A stretch of DNA of 64,000 nucleotides. Origin: Isoetes taiwanensis. Lineage: Eukaryota > Streptophyta > Lycopodiopsida > Isoetales > Isoetaceae. This document shows positions 23,150 through 34,130 of the stretch, piece after piece. Location: positions 744,001 to 808,000 of the forward strand of contig JAJEKV010000026.1 of NCBI GenBank assembly GCA_021234155.1. Reading direction: 5' to 3'. Each line of letters begins with the position of its first letter. Positions within the stretch are counted from its first letter, which is position 1. The position numbers were made by a program, and so were the translations under genes. Under the pieces are notes generated by a model. It was given only the letters and a program-made list of their open reading frames with translations. It ran no database searches and was not told where the DNA came from.

Positions 23150-23760
23150 TCTTCGTGTGGGCCGTCCAGATCTGAGATCGACGGCCCAGATGGTGCCACC
23201 TCGAAACACCCCAAGCATCCCCCTTGTTGTTAGAGATTGTGTCGCCGCCTTGACCGTCGAACGTGCGAGATCGACGACAGGGATAGAGCCATCTCGTGAT
23301 GCCTCAAGCAGGGCCTTTATTTGGGGCTTTTCATCTAGGCCATTGGATTTAGAAGTTTGATCTTGTCCATTCATACAAAGGTCATTGAAATTAAATATCA
23401 TCTTAAGATGGCGCCACCTTATATGTTGTATTGTTTTTTTTTTTTTAATTTTTAACGGCGGCGTTGCCATACTTCAATTTTTCTTTGGCGTGTCTCAAAA
23501 GCTAATGATAAGCTAATGATGAGGTGACAATGCACATTTATTGATTTGCTTGGGTCGTGGCAAAAAGAAAAAAAAAAGAAAAGGGGGATAAGTGGAATTT
23601 TTTAGTATCGGACGATTCGGTCTGGCTACGGCGCAGGCTCTAAGGGTTCCCTTACTCTTCAGCAGCAGCAGTAACGGCGTTCAGAGAGAACCGGCTTTCT
23701 CTTTGCTTTTTGGATTCCCGGCTTCAACTCCACGGATGCCTTTGTGGCAAAATTGAGTTT
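23150..23760. other. gene-free, GC-richer flank of the satellite
   Basis: Contains GGGCCGTCCAGATC / ATCGACGGCCCAGATGG, a loose inverted pair, and a T-run at about 23434. A 67-codon plus-strand frame and a 111-codon minus-strand frame overlap and show no family features. Confidence 0.45.
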
Positions 23761-23763
23761 TGC

Positions 23764-24073
23764 GTAAAAGCATGCTACGGTGTACCACTTTTGGAACCCT
23801 CAAAAGTACCTACACTGGGTACTTTTAATTCTCGTACTTTCTGAATATTCTTTCCATTAAAACAATCAAAATTTTTTGAATTGAGGGTCAATAACATGGC
23901 AATCTATAGTATTAAAGAATAACAATACTATTAGAGGCTACAATAAATAAATTAACTCTCAAACTTATTGTTTATTGCGGCATTTATGCAAGTTCCCAGT
24001 ACTGGGTACTTTTCAGGGTAGTTTCGCACTCCCTAAAAAGTACTTTAGATGGTACACCCTAGCATGCTTTTAC
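23764..24073. mobile_element. MITE-like element with 24-bp terminal inverted repeats
   Basis: The left end GTAAAAGCATGCTACGGTGT at 23764 is matched in inverted orientation at the right end (reverse complement GTAAAAGCATGCTAGGGTGT, ending 24073), with one mismatch over about 24 bp. The interior is AT-rich, non-coding and about 260 bp, with further internal AAAGTACC/GGTACTTT inverted pairs. I find no unambiguous target-site duplication, so the superfamily is open. Confidence 0.7.
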
Positions 24074-25740
24074 CCTTTTGCAAATATCCTGCTACGCAAA
24101 GGGCTTTTGGGATTTGCATGGCAGTGGTGTATTGACGTATTCACTTTAACAGAGGTTTTAAGAATTTTGTTGGACGAAATGTAGATCATCATGTAAATTG
24201 TTGGTGACAAATCTACGGGCAGATCACCTGCCAGTGCGGCAAAATGGGCAGCAGAGTTCGCACCCAGCGGAATTTTTGATCCAAACATCGAAGGCCCACC
24301 TGCTCAGTGAATATCTCTGCAAATACCCCCGATGGCAAAATGGGGCATGACTAAGTTATTCATATAACTTATCTAACCTTAGGTTAAAATCATTTCCACA
24401 TGGCCTTAACCTATTGGGCACCCGCCACGTGGAAGCATCCTATTGGAGCCACGTGGCAGTCACATCAACCGTAACCTATAAATGGCCAAACCCTAACCCT
24501 AGGCCATTTTTCTGGCTCCAAGAGTCTGGGAACCCTATTCGTGCTCGAAACTCCGTTTCGAAAACCGTCTGCTGTGGCACAACATAGCACAGCAGCCCCC
24601 AGAGCGTGGGCGCATTAGTAGGAGTGGAAGCTACTTCGACCACCTTGAAGACCATGGAGACGTCGGGAGCAGGAGGGCGTTCCCCAGGCGCAGGTATTTG
24701 GGTTAGAATTCTTCGTAGATCATCTGGAAGTAGGACTCTAGATGAGATAGCATTTTGTATCTCTAGTAGAGCCTTCCTAGAACCCTTAGTCTAGATCTTG
24801 AACCCTAATCAATGAACCGCAACTGTATGTTAGATGTATATGATTAGGTTTAAATGTTATTCTCATAATTATCATGTTATGTGGATATGTGATGTTGGTT
24901 GATCATGTTTACTCCTCTTGTATTAGGAAGGGGGGTAGAGACCTAGTAGCCATTACTTAGTGATGCTCCTAGTTTAGATCCCTTAGTTCCTATTATATGC
25001 GGCTTGTGCATAGGAACCCACCGGGCTACGAGGGCTATGATGTGACTATGGGGCTAGAGGCAAAGTGGAGGGAGGTCCCTGCTGAGCGCGGCTACTGGGG
25101 ACCCCTAGCGGGCTAGGCCTATAACCGGTCACTTCGAGTGGGCCGGGTATGGGTCCGACACCTCCTGGGGCAATGGTGTCGCCCTGCCTCTCAAGAGTTG
25201 CAGGTGTCGGCCTGGCTCTTATTTTGGGGGGTTCAATCATGTAAGAATCGTGTGTCGCCATGATTCTCTAGCCACCCGTGGAGCCTCTAGACCCCGGGAA
25301 GGGAGATGCAACCTTTCATGCCTCATCGGACTGGGGAGATGCAACCCCGAGTAGTCTCGATGGGTGATACCATGACATTGCGTATCCGGCAGGCTATAGT
25401 CGTGCTAGAGCCCGATTTAGCCCATCTGCAAAGTATGCACAGGAGGGACGGATGGAGTGGTCAACCCTAGCCATTGTCTATAGCCAGCCCCGCCATTGTT
25501 ATGCCTCGATCTGATCTACCTTGTAGCCTAGCCGTCAATCTACCTCCCCATGAGTCTGAACCTTGGGTAGGAGCTCTCAAGTTTTATGGCGTATGTTTAT
25601 CTCTATAGTATCTATGGATACGCTACCCTTCGAGGTAGTTCAGTATATTGTTGTTGTTAGTGCTGACTTTGTTATGTTTCCGCTGCTATAGGAGGGATGA
25701 TATATCTAGCAACTAAGCCACCAAGCAGGGATAGGTTCAA
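24074..25740. other. non-coding stretch, possibly LTR-element sequence
   Basis: Around 24475 a TATA-like CCTATAAATGG precedes AAACCCTAACCCTAGG and a GC-richer segment. The region 24930-25640 is GC-rich with many short frames and no coherent domain. It could be LTR and leader of a large retroelement, but I see no PBS, paired LTR or pol motif. Confidence 0.35.
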
Positions 25741-26160
25741 TACGCTGTACGTTTGATATGGAATACGTAGCACATATTTGCCGTATAAAACGTATAAAAT
25801 ACGGCAAAAAAAAAATTCCGGCGTCGGAAGATTTTCGGCGTCTGTGAAAACATCTAATCCGTCTGGCGAAAGCGGAAGGTTCAGCGTCAACGCGATTTTT
25901 TTTCGCGTGGCGAAAACCTTTTTCGCGTCGCGAAAGCAAAGGTTTGGCGTCTGGAAAAAAATCCAGCGTCACGAATTTGAAATTTGAATTTAGCGCAGCG
26001 AGAAATACTATAAACGGCGTCTGCGAACCCAGTAAAAAGTGCAATTTGAAATTTGAAAAAGCTGCGACGCGAACCTTTATACGTTTGGCGTGACGGAAAG
26101 TTCCCACCGTGTCGCATAAAAGAAGGTTTCGATTAACGCGAACGCCCGAAAAAAATTTGA
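25741..26160. other. CpG-rich block with repeated GGCGTC motifs
   Basis: GGCGTC or AGCGTC recurs many times (for example CGGCGTCGG, TTCGGCGTCTG, TTGGCGTCTGG, AACGGCGTCTGCG). There are many CGCGTCGCG-like words, GAATTTGAAATTTGAAT runs and CGTATAAAACGTATAAAATACG near 25785. All frames are short and I see no gene. Confidence 0.6.
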
Positions 26161-26367
26161 AACTTCACTACACCATTCGTGATGTTCGATTAGTCTTTTG
26201 GAATTTAAATCTGAAGCAATGAACTAAAGTATAGTCAAGGTTTCAATTCAAGCACTCGAGTCCTCGGTATTACTTTCCATGGGCTACATATCACTTGCCT
26301 ATTATAATAGGTAGAGATGTTTTGTATAGGATGCTTGGATTTTAGAAAAAGTAGGCAAACAGTTTTT

Positions 26368-26517
<150 letters not shown>

Positions 26518-26519
26518 TA

Positions 26520-29495
26520 TTGTCCCTTGTACCCTGAGGCCCGTGGACTTGGTACATCTGTTGCCCTATCTGCTGTCCCGGGGTGAATACTGACATAAGC
26601 CATGTTGTCTTGGGACCTGTGTGATTCTGCAGCCAAGCTTGTGTGGCTTTGTTTGTCCACTCGTCATTCCATTCTCCTTCAGTAATGATGTCACTCAGAT
26701 TCATCCCCATCTTCCTTGTCCACATTGCTACATCCCTAAACCATCCGTTGCCCTCGATTATGTGGGCTTTCGCTGATTCATTGATCGCGATGTTTGCTAG
26801 CTTATTCGGTTTTCCACCTGCATTGTTCCTTATAAGATATCTGATGGTCCTTTCCCATGCCCTTACTTCCATCGGTTTTTGCCCTGTCTCATATACTACA
26901 GTTGTTTGTGGTGTATTCGTTCTCAGCTTAAATTCCTGCTTATGCCATTGTCTGTAAATTCCTTCTTGTTTTTCCCATTTTTTCTCTGTCAGGCCCGGCC
27001 CCCAAGCCTCTGCCCCATATAGCTGTGTAGTTGCAACTACTGCGCTGAACAGATAGCATTTAATTTCCCAACTTACTATCCTGCTTTTGTTGCAGAAATT
27101 TTTCATATTGTAATAGCTTCCGATGGCTGTTTGGAATCTTGTATCTGCCCCCTTAGCCCATTTTTCTGTCTTGCGCGCGATCGTATCCTGTTTTGTATTA
27201 CATTTGATTCTTCTAGTTCTGTTCCCAAATATCTAAATGGTTTATGTCTACTTTTGTGGCCGAAAAAGACTATTTTGGTTTTTGCGAGATTAACTGTCAG
27301 CCCTGTCCTTTCGCAAAAATTTTCCAACAGTTTCAGTAACCTGTGCATCCCTTTGTTCTTTGTGGCCATCATGCTCAGGTCATCTGCATACATCATGATG
27401 GGTACTTTGGTGTCCCCTAGAATAGGTGCGTCTGTGTCCCCTTGCTGTTCTGCTATAAAATCCTGTAAAGCATCTATGTATATCCCAAACAATGTGGGGG
27501 ATATAGTGGGCACCCCTGTTTGACCCCCTGTCACAATCTATCGCTTTCCCTTCTTCTTCCATTTTCGCATATACATTATAGTATAATCTTGCAATTGCCC
27601 CCACCATATCCTTTGGTGCCTGCATATCTATAAGCCTTTGTATTAGTTTTTCCCTCGGAACTGTGCCAAACGCTTTCCTAAAGTCCAAAAAAAGACATAT
27701 TATTTTCTTCCCCGGTTTCTATTACGATTTCTACCGATTACCACGAGGGTCACTAGGTGGTCTGTTGTTGAGTGATCTGGCCTGAACCCTGCCTGTCCCT
27801 GTGCTCTCGATTCCCACCCTCTGCCCAATGCTTCAGCTTATTGTCTAGAACTTTTCCAAACCATTTTGCAAAAATGGAACTCGCCATTATAGTCCTGTAA
27901 TTTCCAGGTTCCTGTCTGCTTCCTCCCTTGTGTAGGGGTATCACCCTGTTATACGCCCATCTGGCTGGTAGTCCTGTGTGTATGATGCCGTTGAAAATAT
28001 CTGTCACCTGTTTCACGATTACCGCATATACACATTTTAATAGTTCCACTGTTAACCCGTATAGGTCTGGGGCTTTGTTATTTGCCATTCTGTTCAGTGC
28101 CATCATCACTTCCTGTGTATTAAAACACGGCTTGTCCATCCCTGGTAATTCTGATATCGGTGCTGGAGATGCCCCAGTCTTATACAGTTTCTCCAGGTAT
28201 CTCTCCCATCCGTCTGTCCCAATATCCTCTTGTGTACTACCATTTTTCTGATTCCCTTGTCCTTTCTCTTGGAACCCTCTCCAGAATTTCCGGGGTTGCT
28301 TTTTCAGGAGTTTAGCCAGTCTCCATTGGTGTTGTATCAAATTTTTGTTTCTCTTTGCTCTCAACATCTTCAGATATACCTTTTTCTCGGTTTGATATGT
28401 CTCCCTCCCTTTATGCTCTCTGACCCTTCTTTTCTATTCTCTGCATTCATCGTCATACCAACTCGAGGCCTTGAACGCATCTTTCCCTCTTTTTCTTCTT
28501 CTCTTTCCAAAAACCTCAGCTGCTACTTTCACTGTTATGTCATTAAGCCTGTCTCCATTTTCGTCTGCTCTGTGTGCCCCCCAATTCCATTTCTCCATTT
28601 CTTCTTGAACGTATTGCACAAATACATCTATTTTCTTCTCTTGAAACTGTATTTTCAGTTTTCCGTTAATTTCCTCTGTTTCTTGTTGCCTGCCTTTCGG
28701 GGTGTATTCGTCTTCCATAAGTGTAAGCTGTATGGGTCTGTGGCTCTCCCTTTTGCTGATCGGCCAATCTAGGAGCATGAATCTCGATACTATCTCCGCT
28801 GCAGTGTCATTCATTATCACATAATCCACTATACTTTTCCCGTGTGCATTCTGGCTCGTGTACTTCCCTGACCCCTCCCACTTTTGTACCCCGTTGGTTA
28901 TGGTGACCCCTGTGGTCGAGCATATCTCAAGTAGTAGCTCTCCCTTGGCATTGATTTCTGCTCTGTCCTCTGTACTCCTGTCCCATTCTTCTGATCTTGT
29001 CTTGCTAGTCCACTGTCCATTTGTGTCTTCCATATTCGTGATTTGTGCCTGCTCCTGCCCTGTTCTGGCGTTCAGATCGCCTATTAATATCATTGGACCC
29101 TGTTCTTTCCATTTCATCATAGTCTCCCCTAGTTCTAACAGTTCTAGTTTATCACTGCTTGGTGGGTAATAGGCTAAAATCAGAATTAATTCTATTTTGT
29201 TCTGTAATTGTATATTCAAAACCATGTATCTCTTATTGACATCAGATTGCAAAATACACGCACTTTTTACTACATTTTCCTTAACATAACAGGCTAATCC
29301 TGCGCTCCCTCTTCCAATTTTGAAGTTTTTGTCCTTCTAGCACGTGAATAGTTGGTACCCTTCCTTCTCTGGCAGTCTTTTTATGTTGTGCTCCCATGTC
29401 TCCACCAGACATATTATATCAGAACCGTGTGCCCCTTCCAGCCTCTCCCCATCATCCCAAGGATACCCAGTACAGTTCCAATACCATATCTTCAG
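26520..29495 (-). pseudogene. LINE ORF2: AP endonuclease plus reverse transcriptase, broken
   Basis: ORF2 nicks target DNA and primes reverse transcription. From 29495 one reads LKIWYWNCTGYPW, SDIICLVETWE, then (past a TAG at 29337-29339) GSAGLACYV, LILAYYPPSS, ILIGDLNARTG, DYVIMND and SHRPIQL, which are the order and residues of an AP-endonuclease domain. A second in-frame TAG at 28434-28436 follows SSWYDDECRE. The reverse transcriptase has NKAPDLYGLTVELLK, VIPLHKGG, NYRTIMASS, then frame changes between 27753 and 27534, DFRKAFGTVPREKL, GVPTISPTLFGIY and the catalytic YADD near 27390. The C-terminal part (27106-26540) runs through AEAWGPGL and [11 protein letters not shown] directly into the tail with no stop. 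At least two nonsense mutations and three frameshifts are present. Confidence 0.92.
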
Positions 29496-30570
29496 CGTCT
29501 TTTCCCTCGGGGTTGCTCTCTCTGGGTGTCTGTGTGTTCTGCTCCGTTTCCCAATCTTCTTGGTCTCCCTCTTGTTTTCATGGTCGGGGTCGGGTTCATA
29601 TTCCCGGCTCGTGCTATTCGGTCTACGCCGGCCCCTTTTCCCCCTCTTTCTTCCCCTCTGTGCTGGCTCGTGTCGGGGGCTATTGTTGCCATCACTGTGT
29701 TCCCGTGTACCTGTATGGAACCCCCCTGTGGGTTGGTATTCTCCTTCTCCATATCTGTCTCCCCATCCGTCAACCTCCCTTTCTCCTGAACTCCCGATCC
29801 TAGGTCCTGTCCCGCTCCTGTTAGTTCCCGTACTCTTTTGTGCAAGAACACCTTGCCATTTTTGACCCCCGCCTGTATCCCTACCTGGTTCAGTTCTCTG
29901 GCCTTGGCCAGCTCCCTGTGTAGCCCTTGCCTTTGCATTACCGTAAGTGCTTCTGTACCTTGATCCCGTTTCTCAGCCTGGATCCTATCCGCAATACCCT
30001 CTCCTTGGCTGCTCGATCCCTGAGCGTTAAGTTTATGTGCCTCGCTCTCCCCCTCCATTGTCCTGATCGCACTGCCTTGACAATGATGCTCCTGTGTTCT
30101 TTGAAGACCACCTCTATCACCTCTGCAGTCACTTGATATGTATCCTCGTTAGGTTTCTCTGCTATCCCTATAAGCCTAACGTCATGCCTAATTCTAGTCT
30201 GTTTCTCATAGTCTACAATATGCGGTTTTATTTTATCAAATGACTCCCATGCATTCAATTGAACATTTCCTTTTTCTAATTCAACCAACCTATTCAGGAT
30301 TTTGGCTTTCTCCTCTTCAATCTCGTCCATTCTGCGCTGCATTTCTTCGCTTGTCTTTTCCACTCCTACTATCCTCACGTCCATGCTGGCAATGGCTACC
30401 TTGTTTCGGTTGACTGATTCCGCTAGTGTGTTGAGTGCATCCATGCTGGGTATCCTAGTCTCCAGCTGCTTGTCTATCTGTGCTAGGAAATCTTTGAGAT
30501 CCTGTTGGCTTGCCGGTGCTCTTGCCGCCTCTGCTCTCTTGGTCTGACTAAGGTTGATACTTTCCGCCAT
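29492..30570 (-). pseudogene. LINE ORF1: coiled coil plus RNA-binding domain (L1-type), frameshifted
   Basis: ORF1 proteins bind element RNA as a chaperone. The frame from 30570 starts MAESINLSQTKRAEAARAP, then a long heptad-rich coiled coil (about residues 20-115, with MQRRMDEIEEEKAKILNRL and LVELEKGN), followed by an RRM-like part (RIRHDVRLIGIAEKP ... VTAEVIEVVF) and GRARHINLTLRDRAAKERVL, as in L1 ORF1 (Transposase_22). The frame breaks near 29940. The expected C-terminal domain continues in another frame (ALTVMQRQGLHRELAKA, NGKVFLHKRV) and then a low-complexity Gly/Arg/Glu tail to the TGA at 29492-29494, which overlaps the first codons of ORF2. Most angiosperm LINEs carry a zinc-knuckle DUF4283 ORF1 instead. 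Confidence 0.75.
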
Positions 30571-30930
30571 GGCTTGGGGCTGTGCTGTACCGCTGTATTC
30601 TTCGCCTGCGCGCTCACCACAATCTGTACGATGCTACGCTGCCATATTCGTTTCATCAGTATATATATCAGAAGCCTCAAACGGTCCGTTAATTCGAAAA
30701 TTCACCGTTAACCCTGATTTTGAATTTTGAAATTGGAATACCCGTTAATTATTCGGCCTCCATTACTTAATATCTACTCTATTCCTCGAGGGTGTCAATA
30801 TCCTCTTCTATAATGATTGGTTGGCGATTCGAATTCCCGTCCTTCCACGCTTATATTATTTATGTTCTTGTCCATGTACTCTGTGCCATATACTGTGTCT
30901 TTTGAGTATTTGAGTTTGTAGTGGCACGGA

Positions 30931-31312
30931 TACCAGTTGGTGGGTCTAGCCCTCGCTATCCTGGTGTACGGCGTAGGCTGAGCCTCTCTGTCCCGTAGCT
31001 TATTCCGCCCGCTTTTTACTCTTAGTTTGCATTTCGCAGTTTGTGCATTTTGCACTTGATTTTGAGTTTATAGTGGTCCAGATTACCAGTTGGTGGGTCT
31101 AGCCCTCGCTATCCTGGTGTACGGCGGAGGCTGAGCCTCTCTGTCCCGTATCTTATTCTGTCCACCTTTTACTCATATGGTCTTGCGACCTTATATATTT
31201 ACCTTTTCTAGATTTTGGAGTACTTCAGTTAACTAGTTGGTGGGTCTAGCCCTCGCTATACTGGCGTGCGGCGGAGGTTGGAACTCTCTGTTCCGCACTT
31301 AATGCTGTCCGC
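30931..31312 (-). repeat. three tandem 5' repeats of the LINE
   Basis: The segment GTTGGTGGGTCTAGCCCTCG ... CTCTCTGTCCCG occurs near 30935, 31087 and 31235, period about 150 bp, with one-base variants (GGCGTAGGCTG, GGCGGAGGCTG, GGCGGAGGTTG). Located just before ORF1 on the minus strand, they resemble the promoter monomers found at 5' ends of some L1 elements. Confidence 0.75.
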
Positions 31313-31320
31313 TTTTGCTC

Positions 31321-32390
31321 CTTACAATTTGCCTTTTCCTTTGTTTTCATTGTCCGTCCGTGCATCTGTCCTTTTCCATCTGCCTCCCCTCTTTATGTCC
31401 GCCTTACGTTCTGTTGTTTTCGGGTCTCATCTGTTTACTTTTACTCCCACCAACTGTTAGTTCTTGAGTCTGTCCCGAGTTTACCATCTCTTCTCAAGGT
31501 TTTTATGCTGGTTCTGTGGCTCCCCCCACTGTTTATTTATCTTTCGCCCCTGTACATTCTTGCCTTGGTAAGTACTTTTCAGCGCCCCACGATGATCTTT
31601 GCTCTTTTACCCTTTTTACCAATCATTGGCTGCTTTGTGGACACCCGTCTTCTGTCTTCCACTGGTGTTTACGTACTTGGGTTTTCCGTTGTCCCTGCGT
31701 GCACTGCATTTTGTATTACGGTGTTGCTATCTTGTTTAACCAATATTTTACTATCTTGCATGCTACCACCTTTTCCTGTATTCTGAGTGGCTTTCTTTGC
31801 TGTCACGTTTTTCCCGCATCTTGGGTGAATATCCATGTTGCCTATTTATTTGTACATGTAGGAATTTTGCCATTTGTTGAATTGTGACAGAGTCGCTAGT
31901 CACCCAAACTTACCCTCCAGTATAGTCGCAGCAGGAATGCATGGAGAGACGTACGGTTACACGGTTACACTTTCAGTATAATTTTGTAAGTTGTTACTTG
32001 ACTACTTTCCCCATAGAGTAATCTAAGAGTTATGGATAGGAAAACATCACTTTACTTTATGTAGAATGTAATTGGCACTAAGAACGTACTGATCTTCGAA
32101 ACAAAGGAAACTAATTCTATCTTATATTCAAAAAGAGAAGGTGTTTTTCACAGTTACATATTCTGGCTTATTCAGCCACTCTTAAGCATGTCTCACAGGC
32201 AAAATTTGTTCCTTCTACGTTCGGGTTTCCCCGCATCATTCAAACATTTTCATACAGCTTTATGCTGATACATCTTACCTATTTTTGGCGAAACATAAAA
32301 GAGCGAAAAAAAAGTAAAAGACAAAACGTAAAAACAAAAGGGATTACATGCAGCCCCTTCATCCCCCTCCATTGTTGCTCTTCCCCATCT
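31321..32390. other. CT-rich gene-free stretch
   Basis: Pyrimidine-rich to about 31880, then AT-rich. It may include more of the LINE 5' region (GA-rich on its sense strand). Overlapping hydrophobic ORFs (31505-31887) arise from T-rich sequence and have no family signature. Confidence 0.45.
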
Positions 32391-32397
32391 CGGACAT

Positions 32398-32988
32398 TCA
32401 TTTCTTTGGCTTTTTCTCTGCAGACGGCTCTCCAATCTTTTTAACTTTTTCCAAGTTTCTCCCCATATATGCTCGACACATGAAATCAACAGGGTTCTTC
32501 TCGCAACAATATATACAAACCTTCCCAAAATCACAGATTATAAGGTTGTGCTGATAGCTTGAAGACCGCTGTATTGCTGCATGAATCTGCAGTCGATTAA
32601 AACACTGCATAGTTCTGTCTAGATCCTGGCGCCTCACTGAATCGTTTTTGTCGCCTAATACTCCAAGCACCTCCAGTAACTCTAAAGTATAGCCATGATC
32701 CCGCATATCCTGAGCATGGTGGATTCGGTCGCAGAATAGGCAGTGCACTCGCCCGCAGCTGATGCACGATAGCAGACCCCGTCCCAAGCACAAACAGTTT
32801 AGTTCACAGATACACCAGGGATTGAGATCCTCGAGGTCGGGATTATAGGGCACTGTAAGGTTGCCCGGGACTCCAGATCCGGGTCGCTTCCTTACCTTTT
32901 TCTTCTCCCCATCGCTATCGACTGCCACTCTCTTACCCTTGTCCATTTTCGCTGTTGAGCTGTGGCGGAGGCGGAGATGGAGATGCAC
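32398..32988 (-). CDS. PLATZ-like Cys/His zinc-binding protein (divergent)
   Basis: An intact single-exon 196-residue frame, with an alternative start at Met15 (MDKGKRVAVDSDGEKKK). Basic stretch 29-36 could be a nuclear signal. Residues 58-100 carry a Cys/His array (WCICELNCLCLG, SCISCGRVHCLFCDRIHHAQD, RDHGY). Next comes VRRQDLDRTMQCFNRLQIHA (118-137), then a second Cys group (ICDFGKVCIYCCEKN, FMC). This order resembles PLATZ factors: a C-x2-C / C-x2-C / H-x2-H array, a V-R-x-x-D-L-x-x-x-x-x-C helix, then a second C-x2-C. The match is of pattern only. The C-terminus is Lys-rich. PLATZ proteins bind A/T-rich DNA and repress transcription; that role is inferred. A TATA box lies about 105 bp upstream of the ATG. 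Confidence 0.6.
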   Translation of the reverse strand: MHLHLRLRHSSTAKMDKGKRVAVDSDGEKKKVRKRPGSGVPGNLTVPYNPDLEDLNPWCICELNCLCLGRGLLSCISCGRVHCLFCDRIHHAQDMRDHGYTLELLEVLGVLGDKNDSVRRQDLDRTMQCFNRLQIHAAIQRSSSYQHNLIICDFGKVCIYCCEKNPVDFMCRAYMGRNLEKVKKIGEPSAEKKPKK

Positions 32989-33090
32989 TGGCGCTTCCCT
33001 GGTAATCTGAATTGCGGGAACTCAAGAGCTCTAGGCACTGGGAAATCTTGAGAACTGGTTCTCACAATTCGTCTATTTCTTTGTTACCAC

Positions 33091-33100
33091 TGTTATATAG
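33091..33100 (-). promoter_or_regulatory. TATA box of the PLATZ-like gene
   Basis: On the minus strand CTATATAACA lies about 105 bp upstream of the first ATG and about 150 bp upstream of Met15, in a plausible core-promoter position. Confidence 0.5.
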
Positions 33101-33538
33101 CCTCTAGGGTTACGAAAATCTGTCTGAATTCCCGCTCATTCGATACGCCCGTCTGTCTTAAATGCTGGTCTTGTCCTATCTTGTCTTTCCGAATTTTCGT
33201 ATACGAATATTCGCCACCTGTCTCCTAGCTACTTATATGACACACGTACATTTCGTCCTTTTCTCTATATTTCCATTACTTCATTATTACGCCTCCCCTA
33301 AGTGTTATGATTATGACGCTGGTCATTCGTATTAATTTCCTACATTTTTATTCTAAATTCTCATTATTCTCTATGTATTATCTGTTTATGCTCTCTGCTG
33401 TTTTGCCACGTGCTCCATCCCCTTTAGCTGTTCAGTCCGCTACCTTTTTGCCACGTATTCCGTCCTCTTTAATTTTCATCTAATTATAAATTCAGCGATA
33501 TTCATTTTACTTTATGCGTCTTCCACCCAACTATCCTT

Positions 33539-33604
33539 TTCTTTTATTCCTTTTCTTTTCTTTTATTCTCTTTTCTTTTTCTTTTTCTTTTCTTTTCTTT
33601 TTCC
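33539..33604. repeat. TTTTC microsatellite
   Basis: Imperfect TTTTC/TTTTTC repeat over about 65 bp. Confidence 0.95.
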
Positions 33605-33952
33605 CTAACGTTATAAAAATTTGAATCACCCGTTGCCGGACCCGTGGGTTACTTTTCCTGCCGTTTCCCCTATCTGCTAGCTTCCACCCCTTTTTCTGGA
33701 AATCGATGGTTGATGCTGTGTATAATCTACAATATTATCTATTTACTTGCTGCTTCATCCGTTTGCCTTGGTCTGGTATTCTGATGATATATTCATCGTC
33801 GGCAATCCATTGTTCCTCTCCGATCGAGCACGATTTGATTTATCTAAAATCTAGACTATCTATAATATAAACTATCTATGATCTACTTAGACTAAGCACG
33901 ATTTTAAACTATTCATAATCTGAGATGATGATGCACTTACCTGCTTTCAGCC

Positions 33953-34015
33953 CCCATCGTCGCCCATCATCGTCGCTCATCATCGCCCATCATCGTCGCT
34001 CATCGTCCATCGTTG
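33953..34015. repeat. CATCGTCGC minisatellite
   Basis: Repeated CATCGTCGCCCATCATCGTC and CTCATCATCGCCCAT units. Confidence 0.85.
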
Positions 34016-34130
34016 AAGTTCACTCCGAATGCACACACTTTATTTATATAGAATTAAAAAAGAAGATATTTTAACGTCCACAAAGGGTTGTGACGAAAAT
34101 ACTCTGCGAAGGCAGGAGATACTCGTGAAG

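Larger units (their letters stand above)
33101..34080. other. gene-free stretch upstream of the PLATZ-like gene
   Basis: Pyrimidine-rich, with the TTTTC and CATCGTCGC repeats listed separately and a GATCTA/AATCTAGA-like run near 33850-33920. No ORF of interest. Confidence 0.5.

Noticed and set aside
24495-24515. Telomere-like AAACCCTAACCCTAGG
   Set aside because: Only about two CCCTAA units; this is the common plant telo-box in promoters, not an interstitial telomere.
24330-25740. LTR retrotransposon with leader and LTR
   Set aside because: TATA-like and GC-rich segments are present, but no paired repeat, PBS, PPT or coding domain was found.
25706-26117. Overlapping minus-strand frames in the CpG-rich block
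   Set aside because: Frames overlap heavily, peptides are low in complexity (Arg/Phe runs) and follow the repeated DNA words.
28230-29865. Several plus-strand frames of 100-180 codons over the LINE
   Set aside because: They are antisense to LINE ORF1/ORF2 and rich in Leu, Ser, Phe and Cys, as expected for complement frames.
31505-31887. Hydrophobic plus-strand frames that could be membrane proteins
   Set aside because: They come from pyrimidine-rich sequence, overlap each other in different frames and have no motif.
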